Shown: positions 1 to 7,482, counted from the first letter of the stretch. The stretch: 13,861 nucleotides of DNA from Gammaproteobacteria bacterium (GCA_003972855.1 QOAS01000151.1:1-13861), one strand, 5' to 3'. Translations and numbers: made by a program. The notes: generated from the sequence alone by a model not told the origin.

Positions 1-768
1 ACATATTACACGGGAAAAAGTAGAGGTTTTCACTGCATGCCAAGACCCGAAGTTATGTCCCATATGCTTAAAGGCGAAAACTTGGGATTATTAGTATGTA
101 GACAATGGAATGTAATAGGTTCGGAAATTTACGATACAGTTTTTATTACAAAATACATTACAGACCTTAATCTTTTTAGAAGAGGGGGAGCTACTCTCTT
201 CCCCCTCTACCTCTACGCCCCCCACGGCAAACAACCAAACTTTACCACCGAATTTAGAAAATACATAAAAAATCTTTACGGAAAAGAACCCGCTCCCGAA
301 GAAATCCTCTATTACATCTATGCGATTTTGTATTCTCCCACCTACAGGGAAAAATATAAGGAACAACTGAAGTATAACTTTCCGAGAATACCCTTTGCGG
401 AGGATTACCAAAAGTTTAAAAGACTCTCCGAGTTTGGAAAGAAACTTGTAAAACTCCACCTTTTGGAAGATGAGAGTTTAAACTTCCCATCGGTGAAGTT
501 TAAAGGAAAAGGAACGAATGAAGTTGAAAAAGTTTCTTACAAAAACGGCAAAGTCTATATAAACAAAAACCAATACTTTGAACCCGTTTCGGAAGAGATT
601 TGGAATTACAAAATAGGAGGTTATCAAGTCCTCAAAAAATGGCTCTCCTATAGGAAAGGGAGAAAATTAACACTTGAAGAGATAGAAACCTTTATGAAAA
701 CCGTAAAGGCTTTGGAGGAAACTATAAAACTGCAGGAGAAAATTGATATGGAAACCGATTTTGTTTAG
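1..768 (+). CDS. Type ISP-like restriction-modification enzyme, C-terminal part (5' partial)
   Basis: The reading frame is open from base 1, so the ATG at 37 is internal and the gene begins outside the window. The visible 255 residues resemble the C-terminal target-recognition region of single-polypeptide type ISP / type IIG-like enzymes, which join an N6-adenine methyltransferase to a DNA-specificity domain and often a nuclease and helicase. Recognisable blocks are YYTGKSRGF followed by PRPEVMSHML and GENLGLLVCRQ, then LFPLYLY, and a tail with AEILYYIYA-like (EEILYYIYAILYSPTYRE) and FAEDYQKFKRLSEFGKKL segments typical of that domain. No catalytic motif (FxGxG, NPPY) lies in the window, so nuclease and methylase activity cannot be judged. 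The domain reaches a normal TAG stop and the nucleotidyltransferase follows 26 bases later on the same strand. Family assignment is fairly sure; the exact subtype is not. Confidence 0.75.
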   Translation, partial: TYYTGKSRGFHCMPRPEVMSHMLKGENLGLLVCRQWNVIGSEIYDTVFITKYITDLNLFRRGGATLFPLYLYAPHGKQPNFTTEFRKYIKNLYGKEPAPEEILYYIYAILYSPTYREKYKEQLKYNFPRIPFAEDYQKFKRLSEFGKKLVKLHLLEDESLNFPSVKFKGKGTNEVEKVSYKNGKVYINKNQYFEPVSEEIWNYKIGGYQVLKKWLSYRKGRKLTLEEIETFMKTVKALEETIKLQEKIDMETDFV

Positions 769-794
769 GAATTTGTTAAACTACCCTAACTCCT

Positions 795-3305
795 ATGCCT
801 ATGAAACTCGTTATCCTCCCCGAGGGGGCGGATTTGGACGCCCTCTCCTCCGCCTTTGGGGTTTTAAAACTATACCCCGACGCCTTTCTGCTTAGACCCA
901 ACCAACTTTCAAAAACCGCCTCTGCGGTTTTTAAGGACTTTAAACACCTCTTTAGGTTAATAGAAAACCCACCCGCGGAGGTTGAGACCTTAATTTTGGT
1001 GGACAACTGCGGTTTGGAAAAATTGAAGAAAGTCCCCCGCTACGGGAAGCTTATAATTTACGACCATCACGAAGGTTGCGAATGTAAAGATTGCACCCTT
1101 GTGGTGGACAATGTGGGTTCTGCCACAACTTTGATAGTTGAGGAACTTATAGAACGCAACTTAGAGGTTTCCCCCTTAGAGGCTACCCTTTTGGCGCTCG
1201 GTATATACGAGGACACGGGGAGGTTTACCCACATAGGCACCACTCCGAGGGACTTACGGGCAACCGCTTGGCTCCTCCAAAGGGGGGCGGATTTAAACCT
1301 CATAAACCGCTATTTGGAAGAAAAAATTTCCCAAAAAGAGCTGGAGGTAGTTCAAAAACTCCTAAAGAGTGTGGAATATGTTGCCACACCCGAGGGTTGG
1401 AGGGTTGCGGTTGCCACCTTTAGGGGTGAAACTTATTTACCCGATTTTCAGGATCTCGTAAATCGCCTTAAAGAGCTGACCGAAAACACCGACGGCTTTT
1501 TCGTAATTTACGAGGCGGGAAATAAAACCTATCTCTTCGGAAGGGCTACCAATCCCTCCTTTGACACCGCCAAGATTTTGGCGAAATTAGGCGGAGGGGG
1601 ACATTCCTACGCTTCCTCTTTAAAAGTTGAGGGTATCCCCGCGGAGCGGGTTAAAAAGAGACTGATTGAGATATTGGAAGGGAAACTCCCCAACCTCTTT
1701 TTGGAAAACTTTATTTCCCGCCCACCTTTGGTGGTTTACGAAGATGAAACCCTTGAGGAAGCCTTAAAAAAACTAACCGATTTCGGTTTTGCGGGCGCTC
1801 CCGTAGTTAACAAGGAAGAAAAACCTTTAGGGGTTATCTACAAAAAAGACCTCCTTAGGGCTATAAAGCACCTCCGCACTACGGAGGTAAAAGTTTCGGA
1901 GGTTTACAACCCCGATGTGAGGATTTTGAGTTTGAAAGATACCATTTGGGATGCGGAGAAAATTTTATCCCGCTTTGGGCAAAAGCTTATACCCGTCGTA
2001 AACGAGGAGGGAAAGATTGAAGGAGTCCTAACCCGTTTGGACATCTTTAGGAACATAATTGCGGAAACTCCTTCCGAAGAAAAGCCCTTAAAAGTCCAGC
2101 TTCCCCCCAATATTGAAGATTTCGCCAAAAAGGTGGGTCAAATAGCCCAAAAATTGGGGTTAAAGGCTTATTTAGTGGGCGGTGTGGTAAGGGATATGCT
2201 TTTGGGTAAACCCGTTTGGGATTTGGACATAACGGTGGAAGGGGGAAGTGCGGTAGACTTGGCAAAGGAGGTGGCAAAACTCTACGGGGTAAAAGTCCAC
2301 CCCTTTGAGGAATTTAAAACCGCCCACCTAAAAGTGGGTGAATTAAAGGTTGAATTCGCAACCGCCCGAAGGGAAAAATACGAAAGAAGCGGGGCATACC
2401 CCGAGGTTCAGCCCGCCTCCTTAAAGGAAGACCTCTTTAGGAGGGATTTCACGATTAACGCAATGGCGGTGGCACTAAATCCCGACAGCTTCGGACAACT
2501 TATAGACTATGTAGGGGGGTTGGAAGACCTAAAAAACGGGATTATAAGGGTTTTGCATTCCCTTTCCTTTGTGGAAGACCCGATAAGAATTCTTAGGGCA
2601 TTGCGCTTTGCGGGGAGGTTTGGTTTCAAACTTTCAAAGGGAACGAAAACCCTTTTACGGCAAGCGGTTTCTTTGGGGGTTTTAAAAAACGCCCCCCGTT
2701 CCCGAATAGCCAACGAACTTAGACTCGCCTTTAGGGAGGAAAACTTTTTGGAAATCTTGAAACTCTACAAGGAATACCGCGTTCTTGAGCAGATTTTACC
2801 CTCCGAGTTCCAATGGTCTATGGTTCACCCCGAAAGGTTGAAGAAATTAAAGAAACTCCTTTCGGAGTTTAAAGATGAAGTCAAATACCCCGGTTGGGTC
2901 TTGTTTGCCTCCCTCCTTTTGGAACTCAAAAAGGAAACCGCCCTTTCGGTGTTAAGCGAGCTTTCCGCTCCCTCTAAGGTTAGGGAAAGCTACCTTCAGG
3001 CAAAAGAGGAGGGTGGAAAGATATTGAAAACCCTTTTGGGTGCGAAAAAACCTTCCGAACTCCTTAAGGGTTTGAAAAACTACCACCCTGAGAGTTTGCT
3101 TATGATAGCCTCCCGCGGAGGGGAAAAGGCTATCAACCTCGCAAGGTTCTACCTAAGGGAACTTAAACCCTTCAAGGTTAAAGTGAGGGTGGACAAATTC
3201 AAAAAGATGGGATTAAAAGGCAAAGAACTCGGTTTGGCAATTGAAAGGGAAAAGGAAAAACTTATAGACGAGCATTTTGGGGAAAGGTTTAATCAACTGG
3301 TGTAG
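795..3305 (+). CDS. tRNA nucleotidyltransferase, DHH-CBS-poly(A) polymerase fusion (A-adding type)
   Basis: This protein probably adds the terminal A (or CCA) to tRNA 3' ends. Its 836 residues hold three parts in order. A DHH phosphoesterase-like region occupies about 1-300, with PEGADLDALSS near the start, DHH at 90-92 and the DHHA1 motif GGGGH at 266-270. Two CBS repeats follow at about 305-430. A class II nucleotidyltransferase fills about 440-836, with GGVVRD from 462, the catalytic pair DLD at 476-478, RRDFTINAMA, and EDPIRILRALRFAGRF. In Aquifex this long form is, as I recall, the A-adding partner of a shorter CC-adding enzyme; sequence alone cannot fix A versus CCA specificity. All nucleotidyltransferase motifs are intact. 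The start is ATG 795 or ATG 801 two codons on; neither has a good ribosome site. The DHH domain may process RNA ends, but that is inference. Confidence 0.9.
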   Translation: MPMKLVILPEGADLDALSSAFGVLKLYPDAFLLRPNQLSKTASAVFKDFKHLFRLIENPPAEVETLILVDNCGLEKLKKVPRYGKLIIYDHHEGCECKDCTLVVDNVGSATTLIVEELIERNLEVSPLEATLLALGIYEDTGRFTHIGTTPRDLRATAWLLQRGADLNLINRYLEEKISQKELEVVQKLLKSVEYVATPEGWRVAVATFRGETYLPDFQDLVNRLKELTENTDGFFVIYEAGNKTYLFGRATNPSFDTAKILAKLGGGGHSYASSLKVEGIPAERVKKRLIEILEGKLPNLFLENFISRPPLVVYEDETLEEALKKLTDFGFAGAPVVNKEEKPLGVIYKKDLLRAIKHLRTTEVKVSEVYNPDVRILSLKDTIWDAEKILSRFGQKLIPVVNEEGKIEGVLTRLDIFRNIIAETPSEEKPLKVQLPPNIEDFAKKVGQIAQKLGLKAYLVGGVVRDMLLGKPVWDLDITVEGGSAVDLAKEVAKLYGVKVHPFEEFKTAHLKVGELKVEFATARREKYERSGAYPEVQPASLKEDLFRRDFTINAMAVALNPDSFGQLIDYVGGLEDLKNGIIRVLHSLSFVEDPIRILRALRFAGRFGFKLSKGTKTLLRQAVSLGVLKNAPRSRIANELRLAFREENFLEILKLYKEYRVLEQILPSEFQWSMVHPERLKKLKKLLSEFKDEVKYPGWVLFASLLLELKKETALSVLSELSAPSKVRESYLQAKEEGGKILKTLLGAKKPSELLKGLKNYHPESLLMIASRGGEKAINLARFYLRELKPFKVKVRVDKFKKMGLKGKELGLAIEREKEKLIDEHFGERFNQLV

Positions 3306-3929
3306 TTTCCAAAGAAGATTTTCCGTTTGAAGTGCCATTTGCTTGGCAATTTTAATTGTCCACACTTTGATGTCAAATTACAAAGAGTCTTTAAACTCCC
3401 TTGGGTCTCAAAAATATTTGACAAAAACCGCATTGGAAAGAGTTAAGCGTTAAAAAGTTCAACCTTAGTGGTGTTAAAAATTTTTGCTATCCATTTCCCC
3501 GTTTTGGCTACCCTTTTACAAAAGCCGTTTTTGTTGTGAAAATTCTAAAAACATTTACCGTGAATTGAGGTTTATACACTCTCTATGTGGATTAAAGCTT
3601 AAAAAACTCAAAAAAAATCGTCAAAATTTTGTTAAATCTACCGAGCAATGGCACAAAATCTTTGTCAAGCTTCATGCTTTGGGTTTTATTAATGTCAACC
3701 TACGGAGGTTTTTAGGACTTGACCTTACACACCTTTTGTGGTATTTAGTCAAAATAACATTAGGGTTTGGCTCCTTGGCAACTAAATAGTGTCAAGTTTC
3801 TCCAAACCCGTATGGAAGTAAGGTTATCGTTCCTTTCCTACAGCGATGCGGGTTAGAGCGATATATATAATCATTTGTGGGGTTTTTAAAATTTGAAAGT
3901 TAGAATTTATGCGGGTTTGAAAGAGTAGT
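3306..3929. other. AT-rich intergenic stretch without a convincing gene
   Basis: This stretch separates two convergent genes and is clearly richer in A/T runs than the coding sequence around it. It holds several small palindromes: CAATT-TT-AATTG at 3347-3358 just past the nucleotidyltransferase stop, CAAAATTTTG near 3621, and AAAAATTTTT near 3477. An 8-base direct repeat CTTGGCAA occurs at 3342-3349 and 3774-3781, 432 bases apart. CAAACCCG at 3803-3810 is the inverse of CGGGTTTG at 3912-3919. A 101-codon TTG-started frame (3484-3789) is present but looks spurious. Because CRISPR-like repeats follow directly, the right part could be an AT-rich leader; the left part could be decayed sequence. 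I see no tRNA-like fold or transposase fragment. Confidence 0.5.
3866..3871 (+). promoter_or_regulatory. Possible -10 promoter element (TATAAT)
   Basis: A perfect TATAAT lies inside ATATATATAAT, about 58 bases upstream of the first CRISPR-like repeat. The position about 17 bases further upstream (around 3843-3848, GCGATG) does not resemble TTGACA, so only half of a sigma-70 promoter is visible. In an AT-rich stretch this could be chance. If real, it would start transcription through the two repeats on the plus strand. Confidence 0.25.
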
Positions 3930-4040
3930 GTTGCAACAATGCCCGCCAAATACGGGATTGCGACTCTGCAGTCAGAAATGCAAGTCTTTTTGCCCTATCA
4001 TTCTGGTTAAAACAACGCCCGCTAAAGCGGGATTTACGAA
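3930..4040 (+). CRISPR. Candidate minimal CRISPR array: two 35-base repeats, one 41-base spacer
   Basis: Repeat 1 (3930-3964) begins GTTGCAACAATG and ends CGGGATTGCGAC. Repeat 2 (4006-4040) begins GTTAAAACAACG and ends GCGGGATTTACGAA. They agree at about 27 of 36 aligned columns, and each has a central hairpin: CCCG...CGGG in the first and a perfect CCCGC-TAAA-GCGGG (4018-4031) in the second. The spacer is 3965-4005. The GTTGCAA start, central hairpin and GGGATTGCGAC end match, as I remember it, the design of a repeat class found in Thermus and other thermophiles. The second copy is degenerate at its 3' end, as terminal repeats often are, which suggests a plus-strand array with its leader to the left. 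No cas gene is in the window. Alternatives are two copies of an unrelated extragenic hairpin element, or terminators. Confidence 0.45.
4018..4031 (-). terminator. Possible terminator hairpin for the clc-surA-like operon
   Basis: CCCGC-TAAA-GCGGG is a perfect 5-bp stem with a 4-base loop, about 60 bases beyond the stop of the minus-strand SurA-like gene. Read on the minus strand it is followed by CGTTGTTTTAA, which is T-rich but not a clean run. It is the core of the second CRISPR-like repeat, so the two readings compete or the hairpin does both jobs. Confidence 0.3.
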
Positions 4041-4090
4041 ATTTTGAAATCCAAAAAGGTTTAAGCGATAGGAAAAAATGATTTTGACCC

Positions 4091-4948
4091 TTATTCGTTA
4101 ATTAAAACCTTTATAACCGCTTCCCTTTTGAGGGAGTTTATAAATTCCGTAACCTTTTCCTCCTCTATCTGTTTTATAACCTTTTGTTTCTCCGCTTCGT
4201 CAAACTTGTAAGAAACCCCCTCCAACTTTACGAGGTAAAGGAAGTCTTTGTCCTCCGCAAAGTCGCTCTTTCGGGGGGATAGCCTCTTTACAACCTCCGC
4301 TATTTGGGGTTTTAAATCTTGGAGCTTTGCGGTTAGCTTTATAGGAGAGATATCCAATTTTTGGGAAATCTTTTTAATATCCATTGAGAGGAGTAAATCT
4401 TCATTTTTCTCCGCCACCGATTTGGGAATTTTCAAAATTTCAACGGTGTAATAAGGTTGGACATTTTTTAGGCGTGAAGCTATTAGTAGCAAAAGTTCCT
4501 CCTTGTTTTCGTAAAGGGGCTTTAAAACGAAGATGTTTATAGCCCCTACATAGAGGTTATACCTTTCTATGAAGTTGTTAAACGCCGAGCCTCCCAAAGA
4601 GAGCTTTTGGAGGCGGATATAAAGTTCTTCCACCGTAAGACCTTGGGACTTGGCGAAGTTGGAAACTATTTCTCCAATCTTTTGGGGAGGTATGGAAAGA
4701 CCCCTTTCTTTCGCGTATTGGGAAACCAAGTATATATCTATAACCCTTTCAAGGGCGGTTTTAAAGTCCTTGACCCCAAAGAGGAGTTGGTAAAGTTTTA
4801 CGTCCGAAAGGAGTATAGGCTCTTTATTTACAACCGCAACGGTTTCCTCCGTTAATACCCAAACCTTTTTTGGGGTATTTTGTGCGAAAGTTCCCAAAGG
4901 TAGTGCAATTATTAAAGAAATAAACCAAATGAGTTTCTCCAGTCGCAT
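4091..4948 (-). CDS. SurA-like periplasmic chaperone with degenerate or absent PPIase domain
   Basis: Predicted exported protein of 285 residues. Residues 1-22 form a Sec signal peptide (basic MRLEK, hydrophobic core, probable cleavage after TFA). Residues 35-140 resemble the SurA/PpiD N-terminal chaperone domain: TVAVVNKEPILLSDV matches the typical 'A.VN.e.It.sdv' opening, followed by amphipathic helices and a RVIDIYLVSQYAKERGL segment. SurA usually carries one or two parvulin domains with an H-I-L motif. Here only a weak trace (YYTVEILKIPK near 167-176, then a FLYLVKLEGVSY strand near 236-247) remains and catalytic residues are not recognisable. It probably assists outer-membrane protein folding rather than proline isomerisation. 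It lies 12 bases after the ClC gene on the same strand, so co-transcription is likely. Role is inferred from fold and export signal. Confidence 0.65.
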   Translation of the reverse strand: MRLEKLIWFISLIIALPLGTFAQNTPKKVWVLTEETVAVVNKEPILLSDVKLYQLLFGVKDFKTALERVIDIYLVSQYAKERGLSIPPQKIGEIVSNFAKSQGLTVEELYIRLQKLSLGGSAFNNFIERYNLYVGAINIFVLKPLYENKEELLLLIASRLKNVQPYYTVEILKIPKSVAEKNEDLLLSMDIKKISQKLDISPIKLTAKLQDLKPQIAEVVKRLSPRKSDFAEDKDFLYLVKLEGVSYKFDEAEKQKVIKQIEEEKVTEFINSLKREAVIKVLINE

Positions 4949-4960
4949 AACTGTTAAAGT

Positions 4961-6166
4961 TTAAGCTCTTAAAATTTTGAAAGCCTTTGCCAAGAAGTAG
5001 GCGGTTAGCACCCCCACTATTTCGGGAATTATCAAAGTCTGGTGGCTCATCTCGGTAATCATAATGACCGCGGTAATGGGGATGTTGAGGGAGGCGCTAA
5101 CCATAGCCGCCGCACCCGTTAAAGCCAGTATGGATAACTTGTCGGGCGAATAGTAGGCTACCAAGTTTCCCAGAGAAGCCCCCAAGAAAATTAAAGGCAA
5201 AACGATTCCTCCCGGATATCCGAAAGAAAGGAATATCGCAATGGAAACCATTTCCAAAGCTATAACTCCCAAAAGTTCCGAGGGAGGGTATAAATTGCTG
5301 GAAACCTCGTTTATCGGTTGGTAGGTTACCGCCAACTCCAAAAGGTGAATATGTTGGTGATTGTGGGCTATCGCAAAAAGTAAAAGAACCACGGGGAAAA
5401 TAGCCAAAGGTCGCATATTTTCGGGAACGAAACGGGCGAGGAATTTAAAAAACTCGTAAAGTAACAACAAAATTACGGTCGCCAAAGCGGTTAAAATTCC
5501 CAAAATAACGGAAGGTATAAGGTCTAACAAATTCCAATGAAAGTGACCCTCTATGTGAAGGAGGGGATGGAAACCCCTAAGGTAGGCGTAAATTGTAAAG
5601 GAAACCGTTGAGGCGGTCAATGCGTTAATTAAAAAATCCACGTTTAGGACTTTACCGAAGCGGTTTTCCAAAACATAAAAAGTTCCACCTAAGGGGGTTT
5701 TCAAAAATGCCCCGACAAAGGCGACCGCTCCTATCGTTCCCCAATAGTTGAGTTGCCCTTTGGGAAGCCTCAAAAGTTGGGATATATATTGACCTAAACC
5801 CGTTCCGAGGAACATTGCGGGACCTTCCCTTCCCAAGGGAAGTATGGAAAGGGAAATCGCTACGCCTATAAACTTAATAAGCCAAACGAAAAATGGAATG
5901 AATAAATTTTCCCTTAAAATTCTCAAACTCAAAACCAAACCCGGCAGAGTAATGCTGGACTCTATAGATGCAACAACAAACATGTAAACCGCTAAAAAAG
6001 TTAGATGAAAAAATTGAATTCCCAATTCAAAGGAAAGGTTGTGAAATAGCAGTATCAGAAAATCTAAAAAAGCTGCGGATAAACCGGCGGTAACCCCTAT
6101 AAGCGAGGCGAATAGACTTTCCTTAAGTTTCCCTATCACATAATTCTTGTAAAATTTCAATTTCAT
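4961..6166 (-). CDS. Divergent ClC-family anion channel/antiporter
   Basis: Integral membrane protein with many hydrophobic helices and the ClC signature GREGP, whose Glu corresponds to the external gating glutamate. Other family blocks are GAFLKTPLGGTFYVLE (helix H region), GYPGGIVLPLIFLGASLGNL (the GGIFAP helix N region, Phe replaced by Val) and ASLNIPITAVIMITEMS. Several usual ClC-ec1 residues differ. The GSGIP loop aligns to SITLP, so the anion-coordinating Ser appears lost. The inner proton glutamate position (second E of FIIEEM) is Asn. The protein ends just after helix Q with no equivalent of the anion-binding Tyr. A His-rich AHNHQHIHLLE segment sits in a loop. These alignments were made by eye. 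ATG 6166 (MKLKFYKNY) is chosen; an upstream ATG at 6208 would add 14 residues. Neither has a clear ribosome site. Transport mode and ion are unknown. Confidence 0.8.
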   Translation of the reverse strand: MKLKFYKNYVIGKLKESLFASLIGVTAGLSAAFLDFLILLFHNLSFELGIQFFHLTFLAVYMFVVASIESSITLPGLVLSLRILRENLFIPFFVWLIKFIGVAISLSILPLGREGPAMFLGTGLGQYISQLLRLPKGQLNYWGTIGAVAFVGAFLKTPLGGTFYVLENRFGKVLNVDFLINALTASTVSFTIYAYLRGFHPLLHIEGHFHWNLLDLIPSVILGILTALATVILLLLYEFFKFLARFVPENMRPLAIFPVVLLLFAIAHNHQHIHLLELAVTYQPINEVSSNLYPPSELLGVIALEMVSIAIFLSFGYPGGIVLPLIFLGASLGNLVAYYSPDKLSILALTGAAAMVSASLNIPITAVIMITEMSHQTLIIPEIVGVLTAYFLAKAFKILRA

Positions 6167-6237
6167 TTTAAGACCCAAACTTGCGAAGGGAAAGAAGCTA
6201 AAATACAACCGATAAAAAATAGATTTTAAACCTAAAA

Positions 6238-7482
6238 ATGGGAAAACAAAAGAGTCCTTTCCGGTTGAAAAGTGAATTTAAACCCGCGGGAGACCAACCG
6301 AAGGCTATAAGAAAGTTACTTGAAAATTTGCGCAAGGGTGTTAAAGAACAGATACTTTTGGGAGTAACCGGTTCCGGCAAAACTTTTTCTTTAGCCAATG
6401 TTATCGCCCTATGGGGGAAACCTACCTTGGTAATGGTTCATAACAAAATTCTCGCCGCACAGCTGTATAGGGAATTTAAAGAATTTTTCCCCGACAATGC
6501 GGTTGAATATTTCGTTTCCTATTACGACTACTATCGTCCCGAAGCCTATATTCCCGAAAAGGATTTATACATAGAAAAAGACGCGTCAATTAACGATATC
6601 TTGGAAAAATACCGCCATAGTGCCACCAAAAGCGTATTGGAAAGAAGGGATGTCATAGTGGTTGCCTCGGTATCCGCGATATACGGTTTGGGTGCGCCCG
6701 AGAACTACATAAAATTACGCCTGCAACTCCACAAGGGAATGGTAATAAGCCACGGAAAATTGTTAAAACGCTTGGTGGAAATGGGTTACGAGAGAAACGA
6801 TTACGCCCTGAAGAGGGCAACCTTTTCGGTCAAAGGCGATGCGATAGAAATAATTCCCTCCCACAGCGACGAGGAGATTATCCGAATAGAGTTTTGGGAT
6901 GACGAGATAGACCGAATAACCCGACTTAGCCTTTTAAATAGGGAGGTGATAGAAGACGACATAGAGCATATCGTAATATGGCCTGCAACCCACTATTTGG
7001 CTCCCCGCCCGACGGTGGAACAGGCTTTAAAGGAAATAGAAAAGGACTTAATAGAAAGGGTTGCGTGGTTTAAAAAACAGGGCAAAGAAGTGGAAGCGCA
7101 AAGGTTATTCCAAAGAACCTCCCACGACATAGAGATGATTAGAGAATTGGGAACTTGCAAAGGTATTGAAAATTACTCCCGTTACTTTGACGGTAGAAAA
7201 CCGGGGGAACCGCCCTTTACCCTTTTGGACTACTTTCCCGAGGATTTTCTGCTGATAATAGACGAGAGCCACCAAACCATACCCCAAATTAGGGCTATGT
7301 ATGAGGGGGACCGCAGTAGGAAGCTGAAACTGGTGGAATACGGTTGGAGACTTCCCTCCGCCCTTGATAACCGCCCGCTTAAGTTTGAGGAATTTTTGAA
7401 AAAACTCAATACGGTCATCTATGTTTCCGCCACCCCCGGCGATTGGGAAATAGAAAGGGTTTGCTCCCAAGGGAGGGTTTAA
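6238..7482 (+). CDS. uvrB: UvrB, truncated after helicase motif III
   Basis: This is the N-terminal 414 residues of UvrB, the damage-verifying subunit of UvrABC nucleotide excision repair. Intact parts are the Walker A loop GVTGSGKTF (from residue 42), the beta-hairpin region YYDYYRPEAYIPEKDLYIEK that clamps DNA, the UvrA-contacting domain, Walker B DESH (342-345), the highly conserved YEGDRSRK and LPSALDNRPLKFEEF blocks, and motif III VSATPG (from 396). UvrB is normally about 660-670 residues. Here the frame stops at ...CSQGRV, exactly where the family continues V-VEQIIRPTG. Helicase domain 2 (motifs IV-VI, including the arginine fingers) and the UvrC-binding UVR motif are missing and do not appear in another frame downstream. 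The protein could bind neither ATP productively nor UvrC in the usual way. ATG 6238 matches the family start; no clear ribosome site. Deletion, split gene or assembly join are all possible. Confidence 0.9.
   Translation: MGKQKSPFRLKSEFKPAGDQPKAIRKLLENLRKGVKEQILLGVTGSGKTFSLANVIALWGKPTLVMVHNKILAAQLYREFKEFFPDNAVEYFVSYYDYYRPEAYIPEKDLYIEKDASINDILEKYRHSATKSVLERRDVIVVASVSAIYGLGAPENYIKLRLQLHKGMVISHGKLLKRLVEMGYERNDYALKRATFSVKGDAIEIIPSHSDEEIIRIEFWDDEIDRITRLSLLNREVIEDDIEHIVIWPATHYLAPRPTVEQALKEIEKDLIERVAWFKKQGKEVEAQRLFQRTSHDIEMIRELGTCKGIENYSRYFDGRKPGEPPFTLLDYFPEDFLLIIDESHQTIPQIRAMYEGDRSRKLKLVEYGWRLPSALDNRPLKFEEFLKKLNTVIYVSATPGDWEIERVCSQGRV
7469..7475 (+). promoter_or_regulatory. Ribosome binding site of the histidine kinase, inside uvrB 3' end
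   Basis: GGGAGGG sits 7 bases before the ATG at 7483 and within the last codons of the truncated uvrB. It is one of the few strong Shine-Dalgarno sites in the window. It fixes the kinase start and suggests the sequence from about here onward is the natural upstream region of the kinase gene. Confidence 0.6.

Noticed and set aside
37..45. ATG at 37 as the start of the first gene
   Set aside because: The frame is open to base 1 and the upstream residues (YYTGKSRGF) belong to the same conserved domain.
3418..3446. TTGACA at 3418-3423 as a -35 promoter box
   Set aside because: The sequence 17 bases downstream (AGTTAA) is a poor -10 box and nothing recognisable lies downstream, so it is probably chance in AT-rich DNA.
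3484..3789. 101-codon plus-strand frame in the AT-rich gap
   Set aside because: It starts with TTG, has no ribosome site, resembles no family I know, and its codon and amino-acid make-up (many Lys, Phe, Leu) is what AT-rich non-coding DNA gives.
3822..3861. Possible third degenerate CRISPR repeat (GTTATCG ... GCGGGTTAGAGCGAT)
   Set aside because: Only the right end resembles the repeat, the hairpin is missing, and its distance to the next unit (about 106 bases) breaks the 76-base period.
7105..7470. Long antisense frames inside uvrB, the kinase, hisA and other genes
   Set aside because: They lie wholly within well-supported genes on the other strand and show no family features or ribosome sites.
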